A DNA stretch of 37,398 nt from Gammaproteobacteria bacterium (GTDB lineage: Bacteria > Pseudomonadota > Gammaproteobacteria > Pseudomonadales > Azotimanducaceae), in the NCBI GenBank assembly GCA_020832085.1, contig JAFIFJ010000105.1, positions 1-37,398 of the forward strand, in the 5' to 3' direction. The notes below the pieces were generated by a model. The model was not told the DNA's origin, did no database searches, and saw nothing but the letters and a program-made list of their open reading frames with translations. This document shows, piece by piece, positions 10,365 through 17,816 of this stretch; the stretch's first letter is position 1, and each line of letters begins with the position of its first letter. The position numbers and the translations under genes are program-made.

Positions 10365-11585
10365 ATGCACATCGACCCCAAGGCCGCCGGCATGGCGCCG
10401 GCCCAGCTTGCGCGCATCCGCAGTCATCTCGAGGAGCGCTACCTCGAGCCGGGCAAGATCGCCGGCTTTCTGCCGCTGGTCTATCGCCGCGGCGCCGTCG
10501 CCGACTGCGAGCCCATGGGGATGATGGACTCAGAGCGCGGCAAGCCCATGGCCGAGGACACCCTGTTCCGGATCTACTCCATGAGCAAACCCATCACCTC
10601 GGTGGCCCTGATGATGCTGTACGAGGAGGGTCACTTTCAGCTCAACGATCCGGTGCATCGCTGGATTCCCGAATGGCGCAACCTGCGGGTGTTCCGGGGC
10701 GGCAACTGGCCGAACTTCCTCACCGCTCCCTGTGAGCGCGCCATGACGGTGAAGGACCTGCTGACGCACATGTCCGGCCTCACCTACGATTTCATGCAGG
10801 CCTCGAACGTGGATCGCGCCTACCGCAAGCTCGATCTGCGCCTGGAGCGCGATGGCGGCACGCTGCGCACCATGGTGGAACGGTTGGCGAAACTGCCGCT
10901 GGAATTCTCGCCGGGCACGCGCTGGAACTACTCCTTCGCCACCGACATCTGTGGCTATCTGGTGGAAGTCATGAGCGGGCAGCGCTTCGATGCCTTCCTG
11001 AAGGAGCGCATCTTCGACCCGCTGGGCATGCAGGACACCTTCTTCTCGGTCCCACCCGACAAGCTCCATCGCTTTGCGGCCAACTATGAGCGCGGCCCCG
11101 ATCGCCGGCTGAAGCTGCTCGATGATCCGGCGGACAGCCTCTATGGTCGGGAGAAGACCTTCCTGTCCGGAGGCGGCGGACTGGTGTCCACGGCGGGAGA
11201 CTATCTGCGCTTCTGCCGCATGCTGCTCGGTAAGGGCAGCCTCGAGGGGGTGCGCATCATCGGTCCGAAGACCCTGGAGCTGATGACCTGCAATCACCTT
11301 CCGAACAACGATGATCTGACGCGCTGGGCCATGGGCACGTTCAGCGAGACCACCTACGAAGGTTACGGCTTCGGTCTCGGGTTCTCGGTCAACCTGGGCC
11401 CGGGGCCCACGGCCACGGTGGGCTCGGCAGGCGAGATCGCCTGGGGCGGTGCGGCGAGCACTCTGTTCTGGGTGGACCCCGCCGAGGATCTGGTGTGCAT
11501 CCTCATGACCCAGTTCATGCCATCGGGAACCTTCAACTTCCGCGGTCAGATGAAGTCCCTGGTGTACCCGGCCATCGAAGCCTGA
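10365..11585 (+). CDS. Serine hydrolase, beta-lactamase fold (family VIII esterase-like)
   Basis: This 406-residue protein belongs to the beta-lactamase/penicillin-binding-protein-like serine hydrolases (PF00144). It carries the SxxK nucleophile motif SMSKPIT at about residues 75-81 and a Tyr motif in the segment RWNYSFATDICGY. The usual KTG/HxG triad is replaced by WGG in GEIAWGGAAST, as in family VIII carboxylesterases. No signal peptide is evident, so it is probably cytoplasmic, and esterase activity is more likely than antibiotic hydrolysis. The ATG at 10365 follows GGAGGAG (10351-10357). Substrate is unknown. Confidence 0.9.
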   Translation: MHIDPKAAGMAPAQLARIRSHLEERYLEPGKIAGFLPLVYRRGAVADCEPMGMMDSERGKPMAEDTLFRIYSMSKPITSVALMMLYEEGHFQLNDPVHRWIPEWRNLRVFRGGNWPNFLTAPCERAMTVKDLLTHMSGLTYDFMQASNVDRAYRKLDLRLERDGGTLRTMVERLAKLPLEFSPGTRWNYSFATDICGYLVEVMSGQRFDAFLKERIFDPLGMQDTFFSVPPDKLHRFAANYERGPDRRLKLLDDPADSLYGREKTFLSGGGGLVSTAGDYLRFCRMLLGKGSLEGVRIIGPKTLELMTCNHLPNNDDLTRWAMGTFSETTYEGYGFGLGFSVNLGPGPTATVGSAGEIAWGGAASTLFWVDPAEDLVCILMTQFMPSGTFNFRGQMKSLVYPAIEA

Positions 11586-11597
11586 TGAGACCCGTTT

Positions 11598-11624
11598 CGG
11601 TGCGCGGGAATCCCCCTCGCACCG
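11598..11624 (+). terminator. Candidate hairpin terminator after the serine hydrolase gene
   Basis: CGGTGCG (11598-11604) and CGCACCG (11618-11624) form a perfect 7-bp stem with a 13-nt loop, 13 nt after the stop codon. Only a short pyrimidine-containing stretch follows, without a real T-tract, so efficiency is uncertain. Confidence 0.4.
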
Positions 11625-11845
11625 TTCTGGGGCCAATTCCTGCGCCAAAAGTCCCTTCGACCCCTGCGATCCTTCCCAAGCCCTTTCCCTTATAACGCTC
11701 TGGCATCAGAAGTGGCGCGGCTCAGACGAGTCTCGCCGGTCATGGGTGCCTGATCGGCACGAATCTGGCTAAGCAGAACCGGGTTATGGCGGGGGCAATC
11801 TGCACGCCGCCATGGAGTCCAGCTTCAGGAACGGAGAGAAGGGGA
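11625..11845 (+). promoter_or_regulatory. Upstream region of the amine dehydrogenase operon
   Basis: This is about 220 bp of non-coding sequence before the large-subunit gene. A TTATAACG stretch at about 11690-11697 resembles a -10 element. GGAGAGAAGGGGA directly before the ATG provides the ribosome-binding site. No clear operator or regulator gene is present nearby. Confidence 0.35.
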
Positions 11846-12955
11846 ATGCCGCTTCGCGCTGCTTGCATGATGACCTTGGGCCTGCTGCTGAGTCTCTCTG
11901 CGGTGGGTGAGCAACGTTGGGACTCGATCCGGGGGGCGGTGATCACCGCGCCCACCGAGATCGGTCCCCACTGGTTCACCCTGCGCAACGGTCACACCGG
12001 CCACGTCCTCGATGCGGCCACGGGTCACTCCTACGGCACCCTCACGCTGTCCATGTTCTCACCGGCGCTGCGTCCTCATGCCTCAGCCGGCATGGTCTAC
12101 ACCTACGGCAGCTTCTATACCCGGACCTACTACGGCGACCGCACTGACGCGGTGATCTTCTACGACCTGGAGACCATGTCTCCGGTGGATGAAGTCATCA
12201 TTCCGCCCAAGGCCGCCGGCATCGGTCACAGCGGCATGATCGGGCTCATCGACGAGCGCTTCGTCGGCGTCTGGAACATCACCCCCGGCATGTCGGTGAG
12301 CCTGGTGGACGTGGAAACCCGGCAATTCGTCGGCGAGATCTCCACGCCCGGCTGTGCGACCGTTTGGCCCTATGCCCGCGGCTTTTTCATGATTTGCGGC
12401 GACGGTGCCCTGCAGTACATCCGGCTCGACGAAAGCGGTGCGGAAAACGGGCGTCTGCGCAGCCGCATCTTCTTCGATGTGGAAAAGGATCCCATCTACG
12501 ACTACTCGGTGCCGACGGCGGACGGCTGGCTGTTCGTGTCCTTTGAAGGGAAGGTGTTCGAGGCCCGCCTGGTGGACGGGGACATCGTCATCTCAGAGCC
12601 CTGGTCCATCGTCTCCGAGAAGGACACCAAGGACGGCTGGCGCATCGGCGGACGGCAGCCCTTCGCCTACAACGCGGCCACCGGGATCTTCATGACCCTG
12701 ATGCACAAGGGCGGCAGTCAGGACACCTACAAGCAGGCCGGAACGGAACTGTGGGCCTTCAACCTCAATACCACCCGCCGGGGTTACCGCCTGGAGCTCG
12801 AGAATCCCTCCCGCAATATCGCGCTGACCCGGGATGACAGTCCGGTGGCGCTGATCGTGGGCACCGAGGACCGTTCGGTGGACGTGCGTCAGGCCCAGAC
12901 CGGGCGGCTGCTGCGCACCATTCCCGAGGTCGGTGGCCTGGTACAGGTGTTCTGA
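11846..12955 (+). CDS. mauB: Amine dehydrogenase large (heavy) subunit
   Basis: This is the beta-propeller subunit of a periplasmic TTQ amine dehydrogenase that oxidises primary amines to aldehydes and ammonia. The 369-residue product starts at the ATG at 11846, right after GGAGAGAAGGGGA. It has a hydrophobic signal peptide (about residues 5-22, before EQRWDS) and repeated propeller blades. Family-like segments include FFMICGDGALQYI and GTELWAFNLNT. An upstream in-frame ATG at 11786 lacks a good ribosome-binding site. It is first in a tight operon with mauE (1-nt overlap, TGATG). Methylamine and aromatic-amine enzymes share this family; I cannot tell which substrate is preferred. Confidence 0.93.
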   Translation: MPLRAACMMTLGLLLSLSAVGEQRWDSIRGAVITAPTEIGPHWFTLRNGHTGHVLDAATGHSYGTLTLSMFSPALRPHASAGMVYTYGSFYTRTYYGDRTDAVIFYDLETMSPVDEVIIPPKAAGIGHSGMIGLIDERFVGVWNITPGMSVSLVDVETRQFVGEISTPGCATVWPYARGFFMICGDGALQYIRLDESGAENGRLRSRIFFDVEKDPIYDYSVPTADGWLFVSFEGKVFEARLVDGDIVISEPWSIVSEKDTKDGWRIGGRQPFAYNAATGIFMTLMHKGGSQDTYKQAGTELWAFNLNTTRRGYRLELENPSRNIALTRDDSPVALIVGTEDRSVDVRQAQTGRLLRTIPEVGGLVQVF

Positions 12956-13491
12956 TGATCGATCCCGTTCTGCAACAGGTCCTCGGCATGGCCCTGGCGC
13001 TGCTGTTCCTGCACGCCGCCTGGCACAAGTGGACCGCGGGGCTGCGTTTCGAGGCCCAGCTCGCCGAGTACCGCATGCTGCCGGAAGCGGCCGTCCCTGG
13101 GGCTGCGCGCACGCTGATGGTGCTCGAAGCCCTGGTGGCCATGGGGCTGCTGCTGCCGGTGCTGCGTCAGCCTGCGGCGATTCTCGCGGCCCTGCTGCTC
13201 GGAGCCTACGCCCTGGCCATGGCGGTGAATCTGGCCCGGGGCCGGCATCACATCGACTGCGGCTGTGGTGACACACCGCAGCTGCTTTCGGGCTGGCTGG
13301 TGGGGCGCAATCTGGTGCTGGTGGCCGGTTCGGTACTGCTGGCGCGGCCGGCGGCGCCGCGGGCGCCGGCAACGCTGGACATGGTGCTTGGCCTGCTGGG
13401 CCTCTGCGCCCTCGTCCTCACCTGGCTGATGCTCGAGCAGCTGCTGGCCAATGCTTCTGTGCTGCGTGAATGGAGAGAGTCCCGTGATTGA
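12955..13491 (+). CDS. mauE: MauE membrane protein for amine dehydrogenase maturation
   Basis: MauE is an inner-membrane protein needed for maturation of the small subunit, probably supplying electrons or a redox partner to MauD for disulfide formation. The 178-residue product has about four to five hydrophobic segments (about residues 5-22, 52-68, 76-92, 112-130 and 137-160). It also has the conserved cysteine motif HIDCGCGD at about residues 99-106, the family signature. Its ATG at 12955 overlaps the mauB stop by one base, and its end overlaps the GTG start of mauD by 8 nt. Confidence 0.93.
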   Translation: MIDPVLQQVLGMALALLFLHAAWHKWTAGLRFEAQLAEYRMLPEAAVPGAARTLMVLEALVAMGLLLPVLRQPAAILAALLLGAYALAMAVNLARGRHHIDCGCGDTPQLLSGWLVGRNLVLVAGSVLLARPAAPRAPATLDMVLGLLGLCALVLTWLMLEQLLANASVLREWRESRD

Positions 13492-14098
13492 AATCCTGAC
13501 CGCAAGCCTGGTGGTGTTGTGGATCGTGGTGCTGGCACTGCTGTTCGCCGTGGTGGCCCTGGCGCGGCAGATCGGCCTGCTGCACGAGCGGGTCGCCCCT
13601 GCCGGTGCCCTGATGCACAGCACCGGCCCGAAGGTGGGTGAGCTGGCGCCGGAGTTCGAGCTCGAGGACATCGACGGCAGGACCATCAGCGTGGGCGGTG
13701 GCCGCAAGGCCGCGCAGCTCATCCTGTTCGTGTCGCCCACCTGCCCGATCTGCAAGACCCTGGTGCCCACCGCCAAGTCCCTGGCCCGCAGCGAGCGCGG
13801 ACGGCTGGAGCTGGCCTTCGGCAGTGACGGCGGAGAACTGGAGGTGCACCGCCAGTACATCGCCGACATGGGCCTTGCGGATTACCCCTACATCGTCTCC
13901 TTGGAGCTCGGGATGAAGTTCGAGGTCGGCAAGCTGCCCTTCGCAGTGCTGATCGGCCCGGATGGTGTGCTGCGTTCCAAGGGGCTGGTCAACAACCGGG
14001 AGCATCTGGAGAGCCTGGTGGAGTCGATGGACACGGGCTTCACCTCAATCCAGGACTACCTGTTCCGGGAAGAGCGTCTGGAGAAGGAAGCATCATGA
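13484..14098 (+). CDS. mauD: MauD thioredoxin-like disulfide protein
   Basis: MauD is a membrane-anchored periplasmic thioredoxin-fold protein that helps form or isomerise the many disulfides of the small subunit. The 204-residue product has an N-terminal anchor (about residues 4-28), a redox motif CPIC at C87-C90 inside VSPTCPICKTLVPT, and the cis-Pro loop VGKLPFAVLIGPDG. The start chosen is the GTG at 13484 after GGAGAG, which overlaps the mauE stop. An ATG at 13451 lies inside mauE and would put 11 extra residues before the anchor. Its end forms an ATGA overlap with mauA. Confidence 0.94.
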   Translation: MIEILTASLVVLWIVVLALLFAVVALARQIGLLHERVAPAGALMHSTGPKVGELAPEFELEDIDGRTISVGGGRKAAQLILFVSPTCPICKTLVPTAKSLARSERGRLELAFGSDGGELEVHRQYIADMGLADYPYIVSLELGMKFEVGKLPFAVLIGPDGVLRSKGLVNNREHLESLVESMDTGFTSIQDYLFREERLEKEAS

Positions 14099-14646
14099 GC
14101 AGTGATGACATGCTCGGCAGAGTCTTTGCCGGGGTGGACAAGATGACCGCGGGCGCCAGCCGCATGCTCGCCCGCCACACGTCGCGGCGTTCGTTCATCG
14201 GTAAAGCCGGCGCCTTCATGGCAGGCCTGGGCGCCTTCCCCATGCTGCCGGTCTACCGGGAAGCCCACGCGGCCTCCGTGGTGGACGAGATGGGCGACCC
14301 CAACAGCTGCGAGTATTGGCGCTACTGTGCCTTCAGCGGTTCCATCTGCGGCTGCTGTGGCGGGACGGCCACCACCTGTCCGCCGGGGTCCGAAGTGGCG
14401 TCGGTGGCCTGGGTGGGTACCTGCCACAATCCCGCGGACGGGCGCGACTACCTGATCTCCTACAACGACTGCTGCGGCAAGAGTTCCTGTGGCCGCTGTC
14501 GCTGCAGCCGCTCGGAGGGCGAGAAGCCGGTGTACTTCCCCTCCAAGGCCAATACCATCCTGTGGTGCTTCGGCGCCCAGAGCCATGCCTATCATTGCAC
14601 CCTTGGGCTGGTCATCGGGCGTGCCGATTCAACCACTCTGGGTTGA
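14095..14646 (+). CDS. mauA: TTQ amine dehydrogenase small (light) subunit precursor
   Basis: This subunit carries the tryptophan tryptophylquinone cofactor. The 183-residue precursor has a twin-arginine signal (SRRSFIGK, residues 30-37) followed by a hydrophobic stretch and a likely cut near AHA-A (57-60). W106 (in VAWVGTC) and W157 (in ILWCFGA) are 51 apart, exactly like the cross-linked Trp57/Trp108 pair of methylamine dehydrogenase. D125 (NDCCG) matches the catalytic Asp76. The residue equivalent to Asp32 is Ser81 (CAFSGS instead of CAIDG). Fourteen cysteines follow the signal, fitting the disulfide-rich fold. Numbering comparisons are from memory of the family. Confidence 0.93.
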   Translation: MSSDDMLGRVFAGVDKMTAGASRMLARHTSRRSFIGKAGAFMAGLGAFPMLPVYREAHAASVVDEMGDPNSCEYWRYCAFSGSICGCCGGTATTCPPGSEVASVAWVGTCHNPADGRDYLISYNDCCGKSSCGRCRCSRSEGEKPVYFPSKANTILWCFGAQSHAYHCTLGLVIGRADSTTLG

Positions 14647-14656
14647 GGTCGCAGGC

Positions 14657-15079
14657 ATGGTCACATGGCAGAGCGAGCGATTGATGCAACACCTGGGCAG
14701 GGCGCTGGCCTTGCTGCTGCTGGCAGGTTTCGCCCTGCAGGCGGCAGCAAATCCGCGCTTCGACTACCTGCTGCACTGCGGCGGCTGCCACATCGAGGAT
14801 GGCAGCGGCAATCCGCCGGAAGTCCCGGACCTGCGTAAAGATCTGGCCTACATGATCGGCTTCGATGCCGGTCGCGCCTATCTGGTGCAGGTTCCCGGGT
14901 CGGCCCAGGCACCCCTGTCCGATGCCGGTCTCGCGGCAGTGCTGAACTGGATGATCGACACCTACTACCCGCAGCTAGGAGGCGATTTCGAGCGCTTCAG
15001 TCCGGAGGAGGTGACCCGTCACCGCTCGGAGCGCCTGCTCGATCCCAAGCAGGCACGGGCGGCGCTCTGGCCGGAATGA
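14657..15079 (+). CDS. Small monoheme c-type cytochrome
   Basis: The 140-residue product (131 from the alternative ATG at 14684) has a signal peptide (about residues 14-32 of the longer form) followed by one CxxCH heme site, CGGCH, and a short cytochrome c domain. A Met in LAYMIGF or NWMIDTYYP could be the distal ligand. It lies 10 nt after mauA on the same strand, so it is probably the electron acceptor or part of the electron path from the TTQ enzyme, where other clusters have amicyanin or cytochrome c551i. It is far too small and has only one heme, so it is not MauG. The start is uncertain: GAGGT lies before 14657 and a weaker GAGCGAG before 14684. Confidence 0.85.
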   Translation: MVTWQSERLMQHLGRALALLLLAGFALQAAANPRFDYLLHCGGCHIEDGSGNPPEVPDLRKDLAYMIGFDAGRAYLVQVPGSAQAPLSDAGLAAVLNWMIDTYYPQLGGDFERFSPEEVTRHRSERLLDPKQARAALWPE

Positions 15080-15162
15080 CTGGCGGTAGCGTTTGCGCGC
15101 TGCGCCTGCCGAGGCTTTAATTACGCCCAGGCGGGAAGCGGAGGCTTGCGGGCAGCACTACC

Positions 15163-16389
15163 ATGATCGACGCACTGTTGCGCCGGCGCATCACCAGGGG
15201 AACTCTGACCCTGCGAGATGCCTCCGGCGAAGATACTATTTATGGCTCGGGAGAGCCCCGGGCTTTGGTGATTTTCAACACCACGGGTGTGCTGCGCCGC
15301 ATTCTCAGGCACCCGGAATTCGAACTCGGCGAAGCCTACCTGGACGGTGAGTGGGATACGCCGGATCTGCTCGGCCTGCTCGAAGTGCTGCGCCTCAACG
15401 CACCAGGACCGGTGACGCCGTTCTGGCAGCGGCGGCTGAAGGCCCTGCTGAAGTTCAGCAATGGTGTGGTGCGTTCACGCCGCAACGTGGCCGTGCACTA
15501 TGACCTCGACGAGCCCCTGTTCCGGGCGTTTCTCGACCGGGAGATGCACTACTCCTGTGCCTACTTCCGCTCGCCGGAGGACTCCTTGGAGGACGCCCAG
15601 GCCGCCAAGGCGGAACTGATCGGCCGCAAGCTGCGGCTTCAGCCCGGACAGCGCGTGCTGGACATCGGCTGCGGCTGGGGCAGCCTGGCCATGTTCCTGG
15701 CGGCCCGCTACGACGTCGAAGTCACCGGTCTGACCCTGTCCCAGGAACAGCACCGGGTGGCCTGCGCGGAAGCGAAACGGCGGGGGCTCGACGGGCGCGT
15801 CGAATTCCGCCTGGAAGACTATCGAGAGCATGCCGGCAGCTACGATCGGGTGGTCAGCGTCGGCATGTTCGAACACGTGGGCCGCAGTGCCTACCCGGTG
15901 TTTTTCGACCTGCTGAGGGCACGTCTGGCCTCCGGAGGCATCGCGCTGCTGCACACCATCGGTCGGCCGGGTCCGCCGATTCTCGCCACCAATCCCTGGA
16001 TCGAGCGGCACATTTTCCCCGGCGGCTACATTCCCAGCGCCTCCGAGGTGATCGGGCCGCTGGAGCGCAGCGGTCTGGTGCTCTGTGATCTGGAGGTCTG
16101 GCGCCGTCACTACGCCTACACGCTGCACCATTGGCAGCAGCGCTTTCAGGCCCATCGGCAGACCTTCGCCGCCAGCAAGGGCGAGCGTTTCTGTCGGCTC
16201 TGGGAGTTCTATCTGGCGGCCTGCGAGTCTGCCTTCGCCAATGGTGAACTCGAAGTCTTCCACTTTCAGCTCGCGACGGATCAGGATGCGGTGCCGCTGA
16301 CCCGCGACTACCTTTACGAGAGCTCGCCGGTGGCGGAGGCTCCCCGAGCCGACGAGCCGCAGCGTCAGGCTTCGGGCGGCACGGTCTGA
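15163..16389 (+). CDS. cfa: Cyclopropane-fatty-acyl-phospholipid synthase family
   Basis: This enzyme transfers a methylene from S-adenosylmethionine to unsaturated acyl chains of membrane phospholipids. The 408-residue protein has an N-terminal lipid-binding-like domain (to about residue 110) and a Rossmann methyltransferase domain with motif I VLDIGCGWGS (about 166-175), then SVGMFEHVG and HTIGRPGPP segments typical of CFA synthases. The C-terminal 15-20 residues are Pro/Arg-rich and likely disordered. The ATG at 15163 has a weak ribosome-binding site. It sits 83 bp after the cytochrome gene and may have its own promoter. Confidence 0.93.
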   Translation: MIDALLRRRITRGTLTLRDASGEDTIYGSGEPRALVIFNTTGVLRRILRHPEFELGEAYLDGEWDTPDLLGLLEVLRLNAPGPVTPFWQRRLKALLKFSNGVVRSRRNVAVHYDLDEPLFRAFLDREMHYSCAYFRSPEDSLEDAQAAKAELIGRKLRLQPGQRVLDIGCGWGSLAMFLAARYDVEVTGLTLSQEQHRVACAEAKRRGLDGRVEFRLEDYREHAGSYDRVVSVGMFEHVGRSAYPVFFDLLRARLASGGIALLHTIGRPGPPILATNPWIERHIFPGGYIPSASEVIGPLERSGLVLCDLEVWRRHYAYTLHHWQQRFQAHRQTFAASKGERFCRLWEFYLAACESAFANGELEVFHFQLATDQDAVPLTRDYLYESSPVAEAPRADEPQRQASGGTV

Positions 16390-16474
16390 CCGGCCTTGCA
16401 GCATGGCCGGTGTTGGCCGCGGCCACTGTGCGGCGTTATCGTGGCCCCAGAGCTCGTCCGGTGGAGAAAAAGGT

Positions 16475-16930
16475 ATGGTGATCTGGGTGCTGGTGGCGGA
16501 TGGGTCCCGAGCGCGTCTGTTTCGCGCCGAAGGGGCGCGCGGAGGCCTCGTCGAGATCGACACCTGGCTGCATCCGGAGTCGCGACTGCGGGAGCAGGAT
16601 CTGGTGACGGATGCCCCCGGTCAGGATCGTGGCCGGGGCGGAGGTGCCCACGGCGTTAACGATAATCATTCGGCTCGTGAGCATGAGCTCGAGACCTTCG
16701 CCCGCGAGATTGCCCAGCGCCTGCAGGCGGCAGCGAACGCCGACGATTTCGGGCGTCTGGTGCTCTGCGCTCCGCCGCGCTTCCTGGGCCTGCTGCGGGA
16801 AACCCTGCCGGCCATCGTCCGTCAGCGGGTGCGGCATGAGATCGGCAAGGACCTGACTTCCATCAGGGATTTGCGCGATCTTCGCAAGCGCCTGCCCGAA
16901 GTGCTCTACACGGAGCTCGATGACGCATGA
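16475..16930 (+). CDS. Host-attachment family protein (PF10116)
   Basis: The 151-residue product starts MVIWVLVADGSRARLF, the hallmark of the host attachment protein family, whose fold is related to archaeo-eukaryotic release factor domains. It also has the RQRVRHEIGKDLT segment near the C-terminus. The name comes from a role reported in Agrobacterium; the biochemical function in most bacteria is unknown. The ATG at 16475 follows GGAG about 8 nt upstream. Its stop overlaps the next gene as ATGA, so the two are likely cotranslated. Confidence 0.88.
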   Translation: MVIWVLVADGSRARLFRAEGARGGLVEIDTWLHPESRLREQDLVTDAPGQDRGRGGGAHGVNDNHSAREHELETFAREIAQRLQAAANADDFGRLVLCAPPRFLGLLRETLPAIVRQRVRHEIGKDLTSIRDLRDLRKRLPEVLYTELDDA

Positions 16931-17805
16931 GCGGGCCCTGCTCGCGGCTGCTGGCAGGCTGCGTCTTCCTGGCGCTGCTGGCAGGCTGCAGCTCCCTTGG
17001 CGGAGTTCGGGAACGACCCAGTGAAGCGGCCCCCAGTGAAGTGCTGCGGCTACTGGTGTTCGATTGCGGCCGGATCCGGCTCGAGAGCGTCCATCTGTTC
17101 GGGCTCACCAGCACCGACACCGACGTGCGGGAACTGGCTGTGCCCTGCTATGTGATCGACCACCCCCGGGGCCGGCTGCTGTGGGAGGGCGGCCTGCCGT
17201 CGGAACTGGCCGGCGTGGACGGCTGGGTGGAGGATCGCGGAGGACTGTCCCAGCGCCTCGATCGCAGCCTGGTGGATCAGCTGGCTGCTCTGGGCTGGCA
17301 GCCTGATGACGTGGACTGGATTGCGTTTTCCCACTACCACAGCGACCACGTCGGTGCTGCGGCGGCCTTTGCCGGGGCCACCCAGCTTATTCAGCGGGCA
17401 GAGGCCGAGGCGGCGTTCGGAGCCGATCCCAGGCGCTACTTCTTCGACCCGGATCTCTACGCGGCGCTGGTGGACGCACCAAAACAGGTGCTCGATGGCC
17501 GCCATGACGTGTTCGGCGATGGCCGGGTGGTGCTGCTGCCTGCGCCGGGTCATACACCGGGCCATCAGGTGCTGCTTGTGAACCTCGCGGAAACCGGTCC
17601 GATCCTGCTGGCCGGGGATCTCTGGCACTTCGAGGCCAGTCGGCGGCTGCGGGCCGTGCCCATGTTCAACTACGACCGGGAAGCGACGCTGGCCACCATG
17701 GACCGCTTCGAGGTTCTGCTGGAGCAGTGGGGCGCGACGCTGTGGATCGAACACTCCCTGGAGCTGTTTGAGAGCCTCGATCTTGCGCCGGCGTTTTATC
17801 AGTAG
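16927..17805 (+). CDS. Metallo-beta-lactamase-fold lipoprotein, lactonase-like
   Basis: The 292-residue protein has a lipoprotein signal (LLAGC, Cys21) and an MBL fold. Its metal ligands are H136, H138, D140 and H141 (SHYHSDH), H213 or H209 (GHTPGH), D231 (AGD) and H276 (IEHS). The layout resembles the N-acyl homoserine lactonase branch (AiiA-like), so lactone or another ester hydrolysis at the outer or inner membrane is plausible; the substrate is not established. It overlaps the preceding host-attachment gene by 4 nt and converges on mgtE with 7 nt between stops. Confidence 0.9.
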   Translation: MSGPCSRLLAGCVFLALLAGCSSLGGVRERPSEAAPSEVLRLLVFDCGRIRLESVHLFGLTSTDTDVRELAVPCYVIDHPRGRLLWEGGLPSELAGVDGWVEDRGGLSQRLDRSLVDQLAALGWQPDDVDWIAFSHYHSDHVGAAAAFAGATQLIQRAEAEAAFGADPRRYFFDPDLYAALVDAPKQVLDGRHDVFGDGRVVLLPAPGHTPGHQVLLVNLAETGPILLAGDLWHFEASRRLRAVPMFNYDREATLATMDRFEVLLEQWGATLWIEHSLELFESLDLAPAFYQ

Positions 17806-17816
17806 CGGACCGCTAC
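17802..17816. terminator. Bidirectional palindrome between convergent genes
   Basis: GTAGCGG (17802-17808) and CCGCTAC (17810-17816) are exact complements around one base. The stop codons of both convergent genes (TAG at 17803-17805 and its minus-strand counterpart at 17813-17815) lie inside the arms. It could work as a short bidirectional terminator, but the tight centre and the lack of a T-tract keep confidence low. Confidence 0.35.

Noticed and set aside
14285..14333. Trp75 as the first cofactor tryptophan of the TTQ subunit
   Set aside because: W75 and W157 are 82 residues apart, whereas the known pair is 51 apart. W106 fits the spacing and the surrounding segment, so W75 was dropped.
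14657..15079. MauG-like diheme enzyme as the identity of the gene after mauA
   Set aside because: The product has only one CxxCH site and about 140 residues. MauG has two hemes and more than 300 residues.
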